A stretch of 64,000 nt of DNA, taken from the NCBI GenBank assembly GCA_016699715.1, contig CP065007.1:2046001-2110000 (forward strand), in the 5' to 3' direction. The notes beneath the pieces were generated by a model. That model was not told the DNA's origin, ran no database searches, and worked only from the letters and a program-made list of their open reading frames with translations. The stretch comes from Candidatus Competibacteraceae bacterium (GTDB lineage: Bacteria; Pseudomonadota; Gammaproteobacteria; Competibacterales; Competibacteraceae). Each line of letters starts with the position of its first letter. The stretch's first letter is position 1. Below, one piece after another: positions 8,117-17,366 of the stretch. The position numbers and the translations under genes were made by a program.

Positions 8117-9073
8117 ATGTACCGGCCCAGCCTAAAAGCGACGCTGCTGTTCGCCGCCCTCTGGCTCGGTTTCTTTCTGTTGCTGCGGCACCCAGTCCCG
8201 GCGGCGGGTCACGCCGGGTCATTGTCGCCGGCTCCGTTGCTGGCGCTGATCATGGTCGCCGCGATCTTCGGTCTGTACGGCGCGCTGCATTTCGGGCGGC
8301 GAGCCTGGCGACTGGCCGACACCCCCATCGCCCGCATCCGTTCGGCGCCGCAGGGCTACGTGGAACTCTACGGTCGCGCCCGACTGTTGCCGGGACCACC
8401 GATCCTGGCGCCACTCAGCTACCTGCCCTGCGCCTGGTACCGTTACCGGGTAGAGGAACGCACTTCGGGCAACCGCTGGTGGCCGGTGGATTCCGGCGAG
8501 AGCGACAGTCTGTTCTTACTTGACGACGGCACCGCCCAATGCGTGATCGACCCCGAAGGCGCCGACTGCATCAAGACTCGCCGCGAGGTCTGGTACGGTA
8601 ATCTCGGCGGGGCGCGCACCCATGCCCTCTGGGGCATCGGCGCTACGTACCGCTATACCGAGCAACGCATCCTGCCCGACGAGGATCTGCACGTCATCGG
8701 CTTGTTCCGCACCGTCGGCGGTCTGCGAGAAGCGCCCGATACCCGGCGCGAAGTCGCGGAACTGCTGGAGCACTGGAAACGCGATCCACGACGGATGGCG
8801 CTGTTCGACCGCCGTCGCAATGGCCGGATCGATCCCGACGAATGGGAAGCCGCTCGCCGCGCGGCCTACCGGCAAGTCCAGCGGGAACAGTTGCAACAGG
8901 CAACCCAACCGGACGTTCACTTAATAGCCGACCCTGGCGATACCAGCCGACCGTTCATTATCGCCGCCTTTCGCAAGGAAAGCCGATTGATCAATTACTT
9001 CTACTGGCGCGCGGCGCTGCTGCTACTGGCGACACTGCTGGCAATAGGCTACTTAATATCAATCTTCGGTTGA
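8117..9073 (+). CDS. GIDE-domain membrane protein (MULAN-like)
   Basis: The protein has 318 residues with hydrophobic segments near residues 8-25 and 42-60 and a C-terminal one (YFYWRAALLLLATLLAIGYLISIF). The central part (GYVELYGRARLLPGPPILAPLSYLPCAWYRYRVEE) matches the GIDE domain shared with the mitochondrial MULAN/MAPL ubiquitin ligase, but there is no RING domain here. It also has FDRRRNGRIDPDEWEAA, which looks like one EF-hand-type loop. It pairs with LemA. Function is unknown; a membrane stress or protein-quality role is only a guess. Confidence 0.8.
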   Translation: MYRPSLKATLLFAALWLGFFLLLRHPVPAAGHAGSLSPAPLLALIMVAAIFGLYGALHFGRRAWRLADTPIARIRSAPQGYVELYGRARLLPGPPILAPLSYLPCAWYRYRVEERTSGNRWWPVDSGESDSLFLLDDGTAQCVIDPEGADCIKTRREVWYGNLGGARTHALWGIGATYRYTEQRILPDEDLHVIGLFRTVGGLREAPDTRREVAELLEHWKRDPRRMALFDRRRNGRIDPDEWEAARRAAYRQVQREQLQQATQPDVHLIADPGDTSRPFIIAAFRKESRLINYFYWRAALLLLATLLAIGYLISIFG

Positions 9074-9355
9074 ACCTCACCTAATGGAACCAGAAAAACC
9101 CTACTTGAATCCATGGAGCCACTAATGGTAGGCTAATATTCTCTCAATCTCTTTTAAAGGCGATTGGGAGATTCCATCCATGAATCAGCCACAACTCATG
9201 CGGGAATCGAAAACCAGAAAGCGCGGCTCAGAGCAAATTCGAAAGATCTTGGAAAAACCTTGGCTTTCCAAAAATTCGAATACCTCATCAATCATTGGAA
9301 CCACCCAACACATAGCCTCTATTAACCACATTAAACGAATAGGAAAAAATCCGCC
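9074..9355. other. AT-rich intergenic region before the hemerythrin gene
   Basis: This 282-base stretch has a base composition clearly more AT-rich than its surroundings. A 66-codon frame starts at 9180 behind a GGGAG and overlaps the hemerythrin start by 25 bases, but its translation looks non-coding. No terminator or clear promoter was found. Confidence 0.3.
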
Positions 9356-9835
9356 ATGTCCACTACACAAGAATATATAACCTGGTCACAAGAACTCAGC
9401 GTAGGCATTCAGGAACTCGATGAGCAACACAAGATCCTTGTCGCATTAATTAATCAATTATATAACAAAGCGATCTTAAACAAACCTGATCGTTTAATCA
9501 TTGGTAGCATCTTAAACGAACTGGCACAATACACGATTATCCATTTTGCAGTCGAGGAAAGCCTGTTTCGCATATTTGATTATCCCGATACCGCCGCCCA
9601 CCAGCAACACCACGAACAGCTCAAGGAAGAACTCATTAAGATTCAAAATAAATTCAATGAAGGAACACCCATTGACCTTGATCTCATGAGTTTTCTAAGA
9701 CAGTGGTTAAAACAGCATATCATGAAAGATGATAAACAATATAAAGCTTTCTTTTTAGAAAAAGGCTTTATTGCCAACTGGTCCAAACAGCGGTCATGGG
9801 TTGGGAAAATCTGGGATTCGATTCATCTTAAGTAA
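9356..9835 (+). CDS. Bacteriohemerythrin
   Basis: This 159-residue four-helix protein is built around a non-heme di-iron site that binds oxygen. The ligand pattern is visible in order: DEQHK in helix 1, IIHFAVEES in helix 2, HQQHHEQ in helix 3 and KQHIMKDDK in helix 4. There is no signal peptide, so it is cytoplasmic, with a likely role in oxygen sensing, storage or delivery. Base composition is markedly AT-rich compared with neighbours, and lysine and isoleucine are abundant, which suggests later acquisition. Confidence 0.92.
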   Translation: MSTTQEYITWSQELSVGIQELDEQHKILVALINQLYNKAILNKPDRLIIGSILNELAQYTIIHFAVEESLFRIFDYPDTAAHQQHHEQLKEELIKIQNKFNEGTPIDLDLMSFLRQWLKQHIMKDDKQYKAFFLEKGFIANWSKQRSWVGKIWDSIHLK

Positions 9836-9865
9836 TCTCTCCAACGCAAAGACAACGTTCACACG

Positions 9866-11905
9866 ATGACTAATCCATTGCTGACCGCCGCCGACCTGCC
9901 CTGCTACGCCGCCATCCAGCCCGAGCATATCGAACCCGCCATTGATCGCGTACTGGCCGACAATCGTGTCGTGCTCGAACGATTGCTGGCCGCCCACAAT
10001 ACCTACACTTGGGACAATCTGATCCAGCCGCTGGAAGAGCTGGAAGACTGCTTGAGCAAAGCATGGTCACCGGTCAACCACCTGCACTCAGTCCGCGATT
10101 CCGAGGCGTTACGCGCCGCCTACAACGCCTGCCTGCCCAAGCTCAGCGCGTACTACACCGAACTGGGCCAACACGAAGGGCTGTATCGTGCCTACCGGCA
10201 AATCGCCGACGGATCGGAATACGCCCGGCTCGATCCGGCGCAGCGCAAGGTCATCGACAACGCCCTGCGCGACTTCCGACTGTCCGGCATCACCCTGCCG
10301 ATGGAATCGCGCGATCGCTATGGAGCGATCATGCAGGAACTGGCGCAACTGAGCGCCAAGTTCTCGGAAAACGTGCTGGACGCCACCCAGGGCTGGACCC
10401 AACACCTCAGCGACGAGGCGCAACTGGCCGGGCTACCGGAATCGGCCAAGGCCCTGGCCCGGCAAGCCGCCCGGCGGCGCGGTCTCGACGGCTGGCTGCT
10501 GACGCTGGAATTACCGTCCTATCTACCGGTACTGAATTACGCCGACGATCGGGAGCTGCGGCGGACCCTGTACGACGCCTACTGCACCCGCGCCTCCGAC
10601 CAGGGACCGAACGCCGGCCAATGGGACAACGGCGCGGTCATGGAGCGCATTCTGGCGCTGCGTCACGAAGTAGCCCAACTGCTGGGTTTCCATGACTACA
10701 GTGACTATTCGCTGGCCACCAAGATGGCCGACTCGCCGGACCAAGTGCTGGCCTTTCTCGGCGACCTGGCCCGCCGCGCCCAACCGCAAGGGCAACGGGA
10801 ATTGGACGAGTTGTGGCGTTTCGCCCACGACCATTTCGGCATGGACGACCTCCAAGCCTGGGATATCGGCTATTACTCGGAAAAACTGCGCCAGCACCGT
10901 CATCGCTTATCGCAGGAAGAATTGCGCCCCTACTTCCCCATCACCCGAGTGCTGCCGGGGCTGTTCGCGGTGGCGGAACGGTTGTTCGGCATCGTCATTC
11001 ACCCGCTGGACTCTATCGAAGTCTGGCATCCCGAGGTTCGCGCCTACGAAATCGTCGATGGCGCCGGCACCCAACGCGGCCAGTTCTACCTGGACCTGTA
11101 CGCTCGTCCGCACAAGCGCGGCGGCGCGTGGATGGACGGCTGCCTGCCGCGACGGGTCTTGAGTGGCGTCACGCGACTACCGGTTGCCTATCTGGTCTGC
11201 AACTTCGCGCCGCCGGTGGACGACGAACCGGCGCTGCTGACTCATAACGAAGTGCAGACCCTGTTCCACGAGTTCGGGCACGGGCTGCACCACCTGCTGA
11301 CCATGATCGATTACCTGCCGGTGACCGGCATCCACGGCGTGGAATGGGACGCGGTGGAACTACCGAGCCAGTTTTTGGAAAACTGGTGCTGGTCGCGCGA
11401 AGCACTGAATCTGCTGGCCGGACATTACCAAACCGGCGCGCCTCTGCCGGAAGATCTGTACCAACGGATGCTGGCGGCCAAGCATTTCCAGGCGGGAATC
11501 CTCATGGCGCGGCAACTGGAATTCGCGCTGTTCGACTTCCGGCTGCACCGCGACTACGACCCGGCGCGGGGCGGACGAGTGCGGGAAGTGCTCGACGCGG
11601 TACGTCAGCAAGTGGCGGTCATCCTGCCGCCGGCTTACAACCGTTTCGCCAACGCCTTCACCCACATTTTCGCCGGGGGCTACGCGGCGGGTTATTACAG
11701 CTACAAATGGGCCGAGGTGCTGTCGGCCGACGCCTTCAGCGCCTTCGAGGAGAACGGAATCTTCGATGCCGCGACCGGCGCACGGTTTCGGGAAAACATT
11801 CTGGAGGTGGGCGGTTCGCGGCCGGCGCTAGCCAGCTTCGTCGCGTTTCGCGGCCGGGAACCACGTATTGAACCGCTGCTGCGATTGAGCGGGATCGCGG
11901 CGTGA
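9866..11905 (+). CDS. prlC: Oligopeptidase A (M3 zinc metallopeptidase)
   Basis: This cytoplasmic thimet-type peptidase degrades short peptides, including cleaved signal peptides. Its 679 residues match E. coli OpdA/PrlC. The zinc site HEFGH is at residues 468-472, with the downstream glutamate in the ELPSQFLENW motif. The N-terminal helical part (ALRDFRLSGITLPMESRDRY) also fits. It is high-GC like most of the chromosome, in contrast to the hemerythrin gene just upstream, and has its own start 30 bases after that stop. Confidence 0.95.
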   Translation: MTNPLLTAADLPCYAAIQPEHIEPAIDRVLADNRVVLERLLAAHNTYTWDNLIQPLEELEDCLSKAWSPVNHLHSVRDSEALRAAYNACLPKLSAYYTELGQHEGLYRAYRQIADGSEYARLDPAQRKVIDNALRDFRLSGITLPMESRDRYGAIMQELAQLSAKFSENVLDATQGWTQHLSDEAQLAGLPESAKALARQAARRRGLDGWLLTLELPSYLPVLNYADDRELRRTLYDAYCTRASDQGPNAGQWDNGAVMERILALRHEVAQLLGFHDYSDYSLATKMADSPDQVLAFLGDLARRAQPQGQRELDELWRFAHDHFGMDDLQAWDIGYYSEKLRQHRHRLSQEELRPYFPITRVLPGLFAVAERLFGIVIHPLDSIEVWHPEVRAYEIVDGAGTQRGQFYLDLYARPHKRGGAWMDGCLPRRVLSGVTRLPVAYLVCNFAPPVDDEPALLTHNEVQTLFHEFGHGLHHLLTMIDYLPVTGIHGVEWDAVELPSQFLENWCWSREALNLLAGHYQTGAPLPEDLYQRMLAAKHFQAGILMARQLEFALFDFRLHRDYDPARGGRVREVLDAVRQQVAVILPPAYNRFANAFTHIFAGGYAAGYYSYKWAEVLSADAFSAFEENGIFDAATGARFRENILEVGGSRPALASFVAFRGREPRIEPLLRLSGIAA

Positions 11906-11915
11906 GATGCATCCG

Positions 11916-12518
11916 TCAACAACCGCCCACGACCGGCCGGACATCGGTGGCCAGCATACCGGCGCGGCGGGCGGCCTCCAAACCAGCGTCGGCGTCTTCA
12001 AACACCTGGCAATAGCACGGTTCGGCGCCGATCCGGCGCGCCGCTTCCAGGAACAAATCGGGCTCGGGTTTCGGCGGCAACCCGTCATCAGCGGTCAGCA
12101 CCGCCAGAAATAACTCTCGCACACCGATCACCCGTAGCGTCTGCTCCACATTGGCGCGGTTACTGCCAGACACCACCGCCATCGGCATCTGGCCATGGTA
12201 ACGCCGCGCCAGCGCTACCACCGGTTCCATGGGTCGCGCCTGCCGTAACCGCGCCAGGGTTCGCTGCTCCTTGTCGGCGGTAAACCGTTCCACATCGATA
12301 TGCCGGCCAAACTCCACGTTGTACAACGCAACGATCAGCGCGGTGGGCTTGCCGTTGTGCCGGATCAGGAATTCCAGCGGACACGCCAAGCCCAACGCGG
12401 CGAAGGTTTCTTCCCAAGCCGCGTAATGGGCGGGCAAGGTATCGGCCAGCGTACCGTCGCAGTCGAAAATAAGCCCCCGGACCCAAACCGGCACCTCGAG
12501 AATGGACGAGGAATCCAT
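11916..12518 (-). CDS. HAD-superfamily phosphatase (beta-phosphoglucomutase-like)
   Basis: The 200-residue protein has the HAD nucleophile motif LIFDCDGTLADTLP near the N-terminus, a helical cap, MAVVSGSNRANVE as motif II, PKPEPDLFLEAARR as motif III and VFEDADAGLEAARRAGM as motif IV. It resembles the YqaB/beta-phosphoglucomutase subgroup, which acts on sugar phosphates; the actual substrate is unknown. The ATG at 12518 sits 11 bases after the pilU stop on the same strand, so the two are probably cotranscribed. The longer upstream frame lies inside pilU and is not used. Confidence 0.85.
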   Translation of the reverse strand: MDSSSILEVPVWVRGLIFDCDGTLADTLPAHYAAWEETFAALGLACPLEFLIRHNGKPTALIVALYNVEFGRHIDVERFTADKEQRTLARLRQARPMEPVVALARRYHGQMPMAVVSGSNRANVEQTLRVIGVRELFLAVLTADDGLPPKPEPDLFLEAARRIGAEPCYCQVFEDADAGLEAARRAGMLATDVRPVVGGC

Positions 12519-12528
12519 CACCGCCACG

Positions 12529-13716
12529 CTAGCCGATCCCCGGACGCGGCGAAGTGCGTGGACTCGCCACCCCTGGCACAGGCTTTTCTTCTTCCTCGGG
12601 TTCCGCCAGGGCTTCCAGCGACAACCCCACGCCGCCTGGCTTCTCGGCGCCCGGCGCCTCACCAGAGAGGTTGATCCGCAACCGCAGGTTGTTGGCGGAA
12701 TCGGCGTTCTTGATCGCCTCCTCGAAACTGATCTTGCCGGCCTTATGCAACTCGAACAACGCCTGATCGAAAGTCTGCATCCCCATCCCGGTCGCCTTCT
12801 CCATGATTTCCTTGAGCCCGGCCACCTCGCCGCGCTTGATCAGTGTCTCCACCATCGGCGAATGCAGCAAAATCTCGATCGCCGCCACTCGCTTGCCATC
12901 CACCGTTGGAATCAAGCGCTGCGAGACGAAAGCCCGTAGATTGGCCGACAGATCGGTGAGCAATTGCGGACGCCGTTCCTCGGGGAAGAAGTTGATGATC
13001 CGATCCAGCGCCTGATTGGCGCTGTTGGCGTGCAGGGTGGAAATCGCGAGGTGGCCGGTTTCCGCGAACGCCAACGCATGCTCCATGGTCTCGCGGTCGC
13101 GGATTTCGCCGATCAGAATGACGTCCGGGGCTTGTCGCAAGGTATTCTTCAGGGCGTCGGCATAACTGAGCGTATCCACGCCAACCTCGCGCTGGTTGAC
13201 GATGGAACGCTTGTGACGGTGGATGAATTCGATGGGGTCCTCGATGGTGATGATATGCCCGCCGTTATGGGTGTTGCGATGATCGATCAGCGCCGCCAAC
13301 GAGGTGGACTTACCCGAACCGGTGCCGCCGACAAACAGGATCAGTCCGCGCTTGGACATGATCACCTCGCTCAAAACCGGCGGCAACCCCAATTCCTTGA
13401 CGTTGGGCAAGTCAGTCTTGATGTTGCGAATCACCATCGACACTTCACCGCGCTGCTTGAAGATGTTGACTCGAAACCGCCCCACCCCAGGCTCGCTGAT
13501 CGCCAAATTCAGCTCCAGTGTTTTCTCGAACTCCTTGATCTGCTCTGGATGCAGAATCGAATAGGCGATTTCCTTGACTCGACCATGAGGCAATGGCTCC
13601 TTGTCCAGCGCGCGCAACACCCCTTGAAACTTGGCGCAAGGCGGCGCACCCACGCTCAGGTAAATATCGGAACCGTCTCGACGGGCCAGAACCAACAAAT
13701 ATTCCTTTAGATCCAT
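12529..13716 (-). CDS. pilU: Type IV pilus retraction ATPase, PilU-type
   Basis: This 395-residue hexameric ATPase powers pilus retraction and twitching. The N-terminal PAS-like part (GSDIYLSVGAPP) is followed by the Walker A GGTGSGKST (residues 130-138), an Asp box (IITIEDPIEFIH), the family's RQAPDVILIGEIRDRETMEHA segment and the His box (HLAISTLHANSANQALDRIINFF). The C-terminal acidic and proline-rich tail (about 40 residues) is typical of PilU rather than PilT. pilT is not adjacent in the window. A pilW homologue is found at the far right end. Confidence 0.9.
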   Translation of the reverse strand: MDLKEYLLVLARRDGSDIYLSVGAPPCAKFQGVLRALDKEPLPHGRVKEIAYSILHPEQIKEFEKTLELNLAISEPGVGRFRVNIFKQRGEVSMVIRNIKTDLPNVKELGLPPVLSEVIMSKRGLILFVGGTGSGKSTSLAALIDHRNTHNGGHIITIEDPIEFIHRHKRSIVNQREVGVDTLSYADALKNTLRQAPDVILIGEIRDRETMEHALAFAETGHLAISTLHANSANQALDRIINFFPEERRPQLLTDLSANLRAFVSQRLIPTVDGKRVAAIEILLHSPMVETLIKRGEVAGLKEIMEKATGMGMQTFDQALFELHKAGKISFEEAIKNADSANNLRLRINLSGEAPGAEKPGGVGLSLEALAEPEEEEKPVPGVASPRTSPRPGIG

Positions 13717-13746
13717 GTAGTTACTCCAAAATACCCATGCCAGTTT

Positions 13747-15270
13747 CTAAGTTCGATCCATCGCGGCCGCATGACCGCCGCGTCGCGGGTCGCCCGCTCC
13801 CTGGCCATCGGGAGCCATCGCGTTGACCCCACCGAAGTACACGTCTTGCACCGGCCAGCGGTTGAGCGGCCAGCGCGCCGCAAAATTCACCAGATCCGCC
13901 TCGGCGAAACCCGGTTCCACCTGCGCACACTGACCATCCCAGTGTAGGCGCGGCGCCTCGACCGCGGCGCGCGGGCTCATGGCGAAATCCACCACGTTGC
14001 TGATCACCTGCAACATGGCGGTGCGGATGCGCTTGCTGCCGCCGCTGCCCAAAACCAACCGGACCCGATCGTCGACCAACAGCAGCGACGGCGCCATCAT
14101 CGAGGCCACCCGCATGCCCGGCGGGCTGACGTGAAAGCCCTCCGGATGCAGGTCGTCCTCGCCCATCATATTGTTGAGCATGATCCCAGTATCGGGCACG
14201 CAGTAACCGGAACCCTCGCCGTTGGAGGTGGTCATGCTGGCGGCGTTGCCTTCGGCATCGCAGACGCTGACGTGGGTCGTGCCGCCGGACGCGGTACGCA
14301 CCCGCTCCGTGCTTTCGTTCAAGCCCGGCCCGCCCAGATCGGCCGGGCTGAGATAGCCTTCGGCGCGGCGGCGATCCACTTCCTCCATCACCGCCACCAG
14401 CAACGCCAGATGCGTCGGAGATCCGAAACCGAGTCCGGTCACGTCGCGCGCTTCCAACAGGCGCAGCGACAGCGCGATCAGCGAACCCCCGAAGGAAGGC
14501 GGCGGGTTGCTCAACAACCGGCAACCGCGATAGTCCACCGGCAGCGGCTCTCGCTCGATCACCCGGTAGGCGGCCAGATCGGCCGCGGTCAGCAAGCCGC
14601 CGCCTTCGCTCATGTCGAGGATGAGGCGGCGGGCCAGCTCGCCCTCGTAGAACTCCCGCTCGCCCTCGCGCGGCAGGGTTTCCAGAAACGCCGCCAGCTC
14701 CGGGTTGCGATACACATTGCCCTCGCCCAGATAGCGTCCGTCCGGCTGGAACAGCGCCCGCCCGGCGGCGGTCAGGGTCATGATCGGCGTCAGCAGATCC
14801 AGGAAATAAGCCTGCTTGGCGTTGATCGAGACTCCATCGCGTGCCAGTTCGATGGCCGGCGCCAGCACCTCACGCAGCGGCAGGCGACCCAAGCGCCGGT
14901 GGACATGCAGGTAACCCCGCAGCACGCCGGGCACCGCCGCCGAGCCCATGCCGACGTTAAAGATCTGCTCGCTGCCGGGAAAGCGCACCGTGACCGGCAG
15001 AAAGTGCGGCTCCAACTGGCTGGGCTGCAAACCCCGCCCCGGCGTATCCACAAAAAAATCGAACACCATCGCCCGCCCCTGTGCGGTACGGGCCAGCAGA
15101 AAACCACCGCCACCGAGGCTGGTTAGTGCCGGCTCGGCCACGGCGGCGGCGAAACCGGCCGCCACCGCCGCGTCGAAGGCGTTGCCGCCGGCACGCAGAA
15201 CCTCACAGGCTGCCGCGGTCACGCGCGGATGGCCGCTTGCCACGCCACCCCTGAAAGCTTGGCTTTCCAT
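13747..15270 (-). CDS. Gamma-glutamyltransferase family protein
   Basis: This is a self-processing Ntn hydrolase of 507 residues. The expected processing threonine is in GGTTHVSVCDAEGNA (Thr331), followed by the binding motifs SMTTSNGEGSG and PGMRVASMMAPSLLL. The N-terminus (GGVASGHPRVTAAACEVLRA) begins directly with the domain and has no signal peptide, so it is probably cytoplasmic, like the YwrD-type group rather than secreted Ggt. It could cleave glutathione or a gamma-glutamyl intermediate; specificity is unknown. Confidence 0.88.
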   Translation of the reverse strand: MESQAFRGGVASGHPRVTAAACEVLRAGGNAFDAAVAAGFAAAVAEPALTSLGGGGFLLARTAQGRAMVFDFFVDTPGRGLQPSQLEPHFLPVTVRFPGSEQIFNVGMGSAAVPGVLRGYLHVHRRLGRLPLREVLAPAIELARDGVSINAKQAYFLDLLTPIMTLTAAGRALFQPDGRYLGEGNVYRNPELAAFLETLPREGEREFYEGELARRLILDMSEGGGLLTAADLAAYRVIEREPLPVDYRGCRLLSNPPPSFGGSLIALSLRLLEARDVTGLGFGSPTHLALLVAVMEEVDRRRAEGYLSPADLGGPGLNESTERVRTASGGTTHVSVCDAEGNAASMTTSNGEGSGYCVPDTGIMLNNMMGEDDLHPEGFHVSPPGMRVASMMAPSLLLVDDRVRLVLGSGGSKRIRTAMLQVISNVVDFAMSPRAAVEAPRLHWDGQCAQVEPGFAEADLVNFAARWPLNRWPVQDVYFGGVNAMAPDGQGAGDPRRGGHAAAMDRT

Positions 15271-15300
15271 TATGTTTCCGATCTCTCCACCAGCATCCGC

Positions 15301-16566
15301 TCAGGTACGAGCCGGTCGCCGGTGCGGCGCGCGGCCACGGGGGCGGTCGCCACCGGATGGCGGCGGACGGCGGTGCTCGAGTCGCTTGGGCGGTTTGTAC
15401 TCCAACAGCAGCTCTTCGGTCACCGGCAGCGCCGAAATTTTCTGGCCGATGAAGTCCTCGATCTCCGGCAGCGAGTAGACATACTCTTCGCAGGCGAAGC
15501 TGATGGCGTCGCCGCTGGCACCCACGCGGGCGGTGCGGCCGATGCGATGCACATAGTCCTCTCGTTCCTGCGGCAGATCGAAGTTAATCACATGAGTCAC
15601 ATCCGCGATGTGCAGGCCGCGCGCCGCCACGTCGGTCGCCACCAGAATCGGCAGCTCGCCGCGCTGGAACGATTCCAGCAGGCGCAAACGCTTGTGCTGG
15701 GGAATATCGCCCGACAGCACGCCGGCTTCATAACCGTTGCCGAGCAAATACCCGGTCACCCGGTCGGCCGCCCGCTTGGTGTTGACGAAGATCATGGTCC
15801 GCTTGGGCGCCTGCTGGCGCAGCACTCCCAGCAACAGCGGGATCTTGTCGTGACCGGAAACGTGATACAGGGCCTGGCGGACCTTGTCGGCGGTCACATG
15901 CTCGGCTTCGATCCGCACCACCTGCGGGTTGTTCATGTGCTCGTAAGCCAGTTCCATGACCCGGTTGCTCAGGGTGGCGGAGAACAGCATGTTGATGCGC
16001 TGACCGGGGGGCGGCATCTTGCGCAACAGGTAGCGGATATCGGCGATGAAGCCCAGATCGAACATGCGATCGGCCTCGTCCAGCACCACCACTTCGATGT
16101 TGGACAGCCTGTAGACGCCCTGCTTGTGGTAGTCGATCAGGCGACCGGGCGTACCGATCAGCACGTCCACGCCGCTTTCGAGCTGACGGCGCTGGCTGTC
16201 GTAGCCGGTTCCGCCGTAAACCACGGCGCACTTGAGACCGGTGTAGCGACCCAGCAGCTCGGCATCACGGTGGATCTGCACCGCCAACTCGCGGGTGGGA
16301 GCAATCACCAGGGTCCAGGGACCAGCCTCGTCTTCGGGAACCGGAGTTTCCATCAAGTGGTGTAGGGCGGCCAACAAAAAAGCGGCGGTCTTGCCGGTAC
16401 CGGTTTGGGCCTGGCCGGCGACATCCTGGCCCTGGATCGCCAGCGGCAAGGTAGCGGCCTGAATCGGCGTGCAGTGGACGAAGCCAGCATCTTCCACGCT
16501 CTCCAGCAGCGCATCGTTCAGGCCGAGCGAGGAAAATGGGATATGAGTCAAATGGTCTTTTTGCAT
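15301..16566 (-). CDS. rhlB: DEAD-box RNA helicase RhlB
   Basis: This ATP-dependent RNA helicase is, in E. coli, the partner of RNase E in the degradosome. Its 421 residues equal the E. coli RhlB length. The Q motif (PFSSLGLNDALL), Walker A (AQTGTGKTAA), DEAD box (VVLDEADRMFD), SAT (LFSATLS) and motif VI (HRIGRTARVG) are all present, followed by a basic, proline-rich tail. The ATG at 16566 begins MQKDHLTHIPFS; the longer frame upstream is not protein-like. It is divergent from trxA-rho, the order found in enteric bacteria. Confidence 0.93.
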   Translation of the reverse strand: MQKDHLTHIPFSSLGLNDALLESVEDAGFVHCTPIQAATLPLAIQGQDVAGQAQTGTGKTAAFLLAALHHLMETPVPEDEAGPWTLVIAPTRELAVQIHRDAELLGRYTGLKCAVVYGGTGYDSQRRQLESGVDVLIGTPGRLIDYHKQGVYRLSNIEVVVLDEADRMFDLGFIADIRYLLRKMPPPGQRINMLFSATLSNRVMELAYEHMNNPQVVRIEAEHVTADKVRQALYHVSGHDKIPLLLGVLRQQAPKRTMIFVNTKRAADRVTGYLLGNGYEAGVLSGDIPQHKRLRLLESFQRGELPILVATDVAARGLHIADVTHVINFDLPQEREDYVHRIGRTARVGASGDAISFACEEYVYSLPEIEDFIGQKISALPVTEELLLEYKPPKRLEHRRPPPSGGDRPRGRAPHRRPART

Positions 16567-16833
16567 GAGTGAAAGATGATCCCGAATGAGCGGGGTTTGG
16601 GGGCACCACATTTGAATTTTGGCGGAATATCGAAAGAAATTTGTGCCTCGATGGATTATTTTGCCACAATATCCTCCGTTGAACGCCGCGCGCCGTGGAT
16701 TTTCGCGGTCGCGCCGTGGCGGTGGGTCCCTCCTGGACCTTCCCGACCATATCGTAACCCATCCGTTTTCGCGCATCCGCCGACCCGCGCGAGCGGTCCG
16801 CCGCCCTTCCCATCCCGAACCGGAGATCCTTCC

Positions 16834-17163
16834 GTGAGCGAGCAAATTGTGCATGTCACCGACGAAACCTTCGAGGCCGAAGTACTCAAGGCCGAACAAC
16901 CGGTCCTGGTGGACTACTGGGCCGAGTGGTGCGGGCCCTGCCGGATGATCGCGCCGATTTTGGACGAGATCGCCGGGGAGTACGCCGGCCGGGTCAAGAT
17001 CTGCAAGCTGAACGTGGACGAAAATCAGGGTACGCCACCCAAGTATGGCATCCGCGGCATTCCCACCCTGATGTTGTTTCACAACGGCAACGTCGAAGCC
17101 ACCAAGGTTGGCGCCATTTCCAAGTCGCAACTGACCGCCTTCCTCGACAGCAACCTGCGTTAA
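16834..17163 (+). CDS. trxA: Thioredoxin 1
   Basis: This 109-residue cytoplasmic disulfide reductant has the active site WAEWCGPCRM (Cys33, Cys36) and the cis-proline loop GIRGIPTLMLF. The start is a GTG at 16834 behind CGGAG; the ATG-initiated frame further upstream reads through the promoter region. Placement between rhlB and rho matches many gammaproteobacteria. Expression may be coupled to rho, 200 bases downstream. Confidence 0.95.
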   Translation: MSEQIVHVTDETFEAEVLKAEQPVLVDYWAEWCGPCRMIAPILDEIAGEYAGRVKICKLNVDENQGTPPKYGIRGIPTLMLFHNGNVEATKVGAISKSQLTAFLDSNLR

Positions 17164-17366
17164 ACTTCCGGCGTTCGCCCGCCCGTGGCTGGACGCCGTT
17201 TCGCGGCCGTGCTAGCTTACCTAGCGCGCCGCGATCAAATACCGCCATAACGATCATTCCATACCCCGCTCCGCCGTTACCCGGCTGGCTTCCCGACACG
17301 CGAACCTCCGACCCTTCTCCGCGGACGCACCCCGCCGGCGCCCGCCGCCCCGAGCACGTAGCTTCC

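Noticed and set aside
9180..9380. 66-codon frame with a possible ribosome site before hemerythrin
   Set aside because: The composition looks non-coding, it overlaps the hemerythrin start and no family is recognisable.
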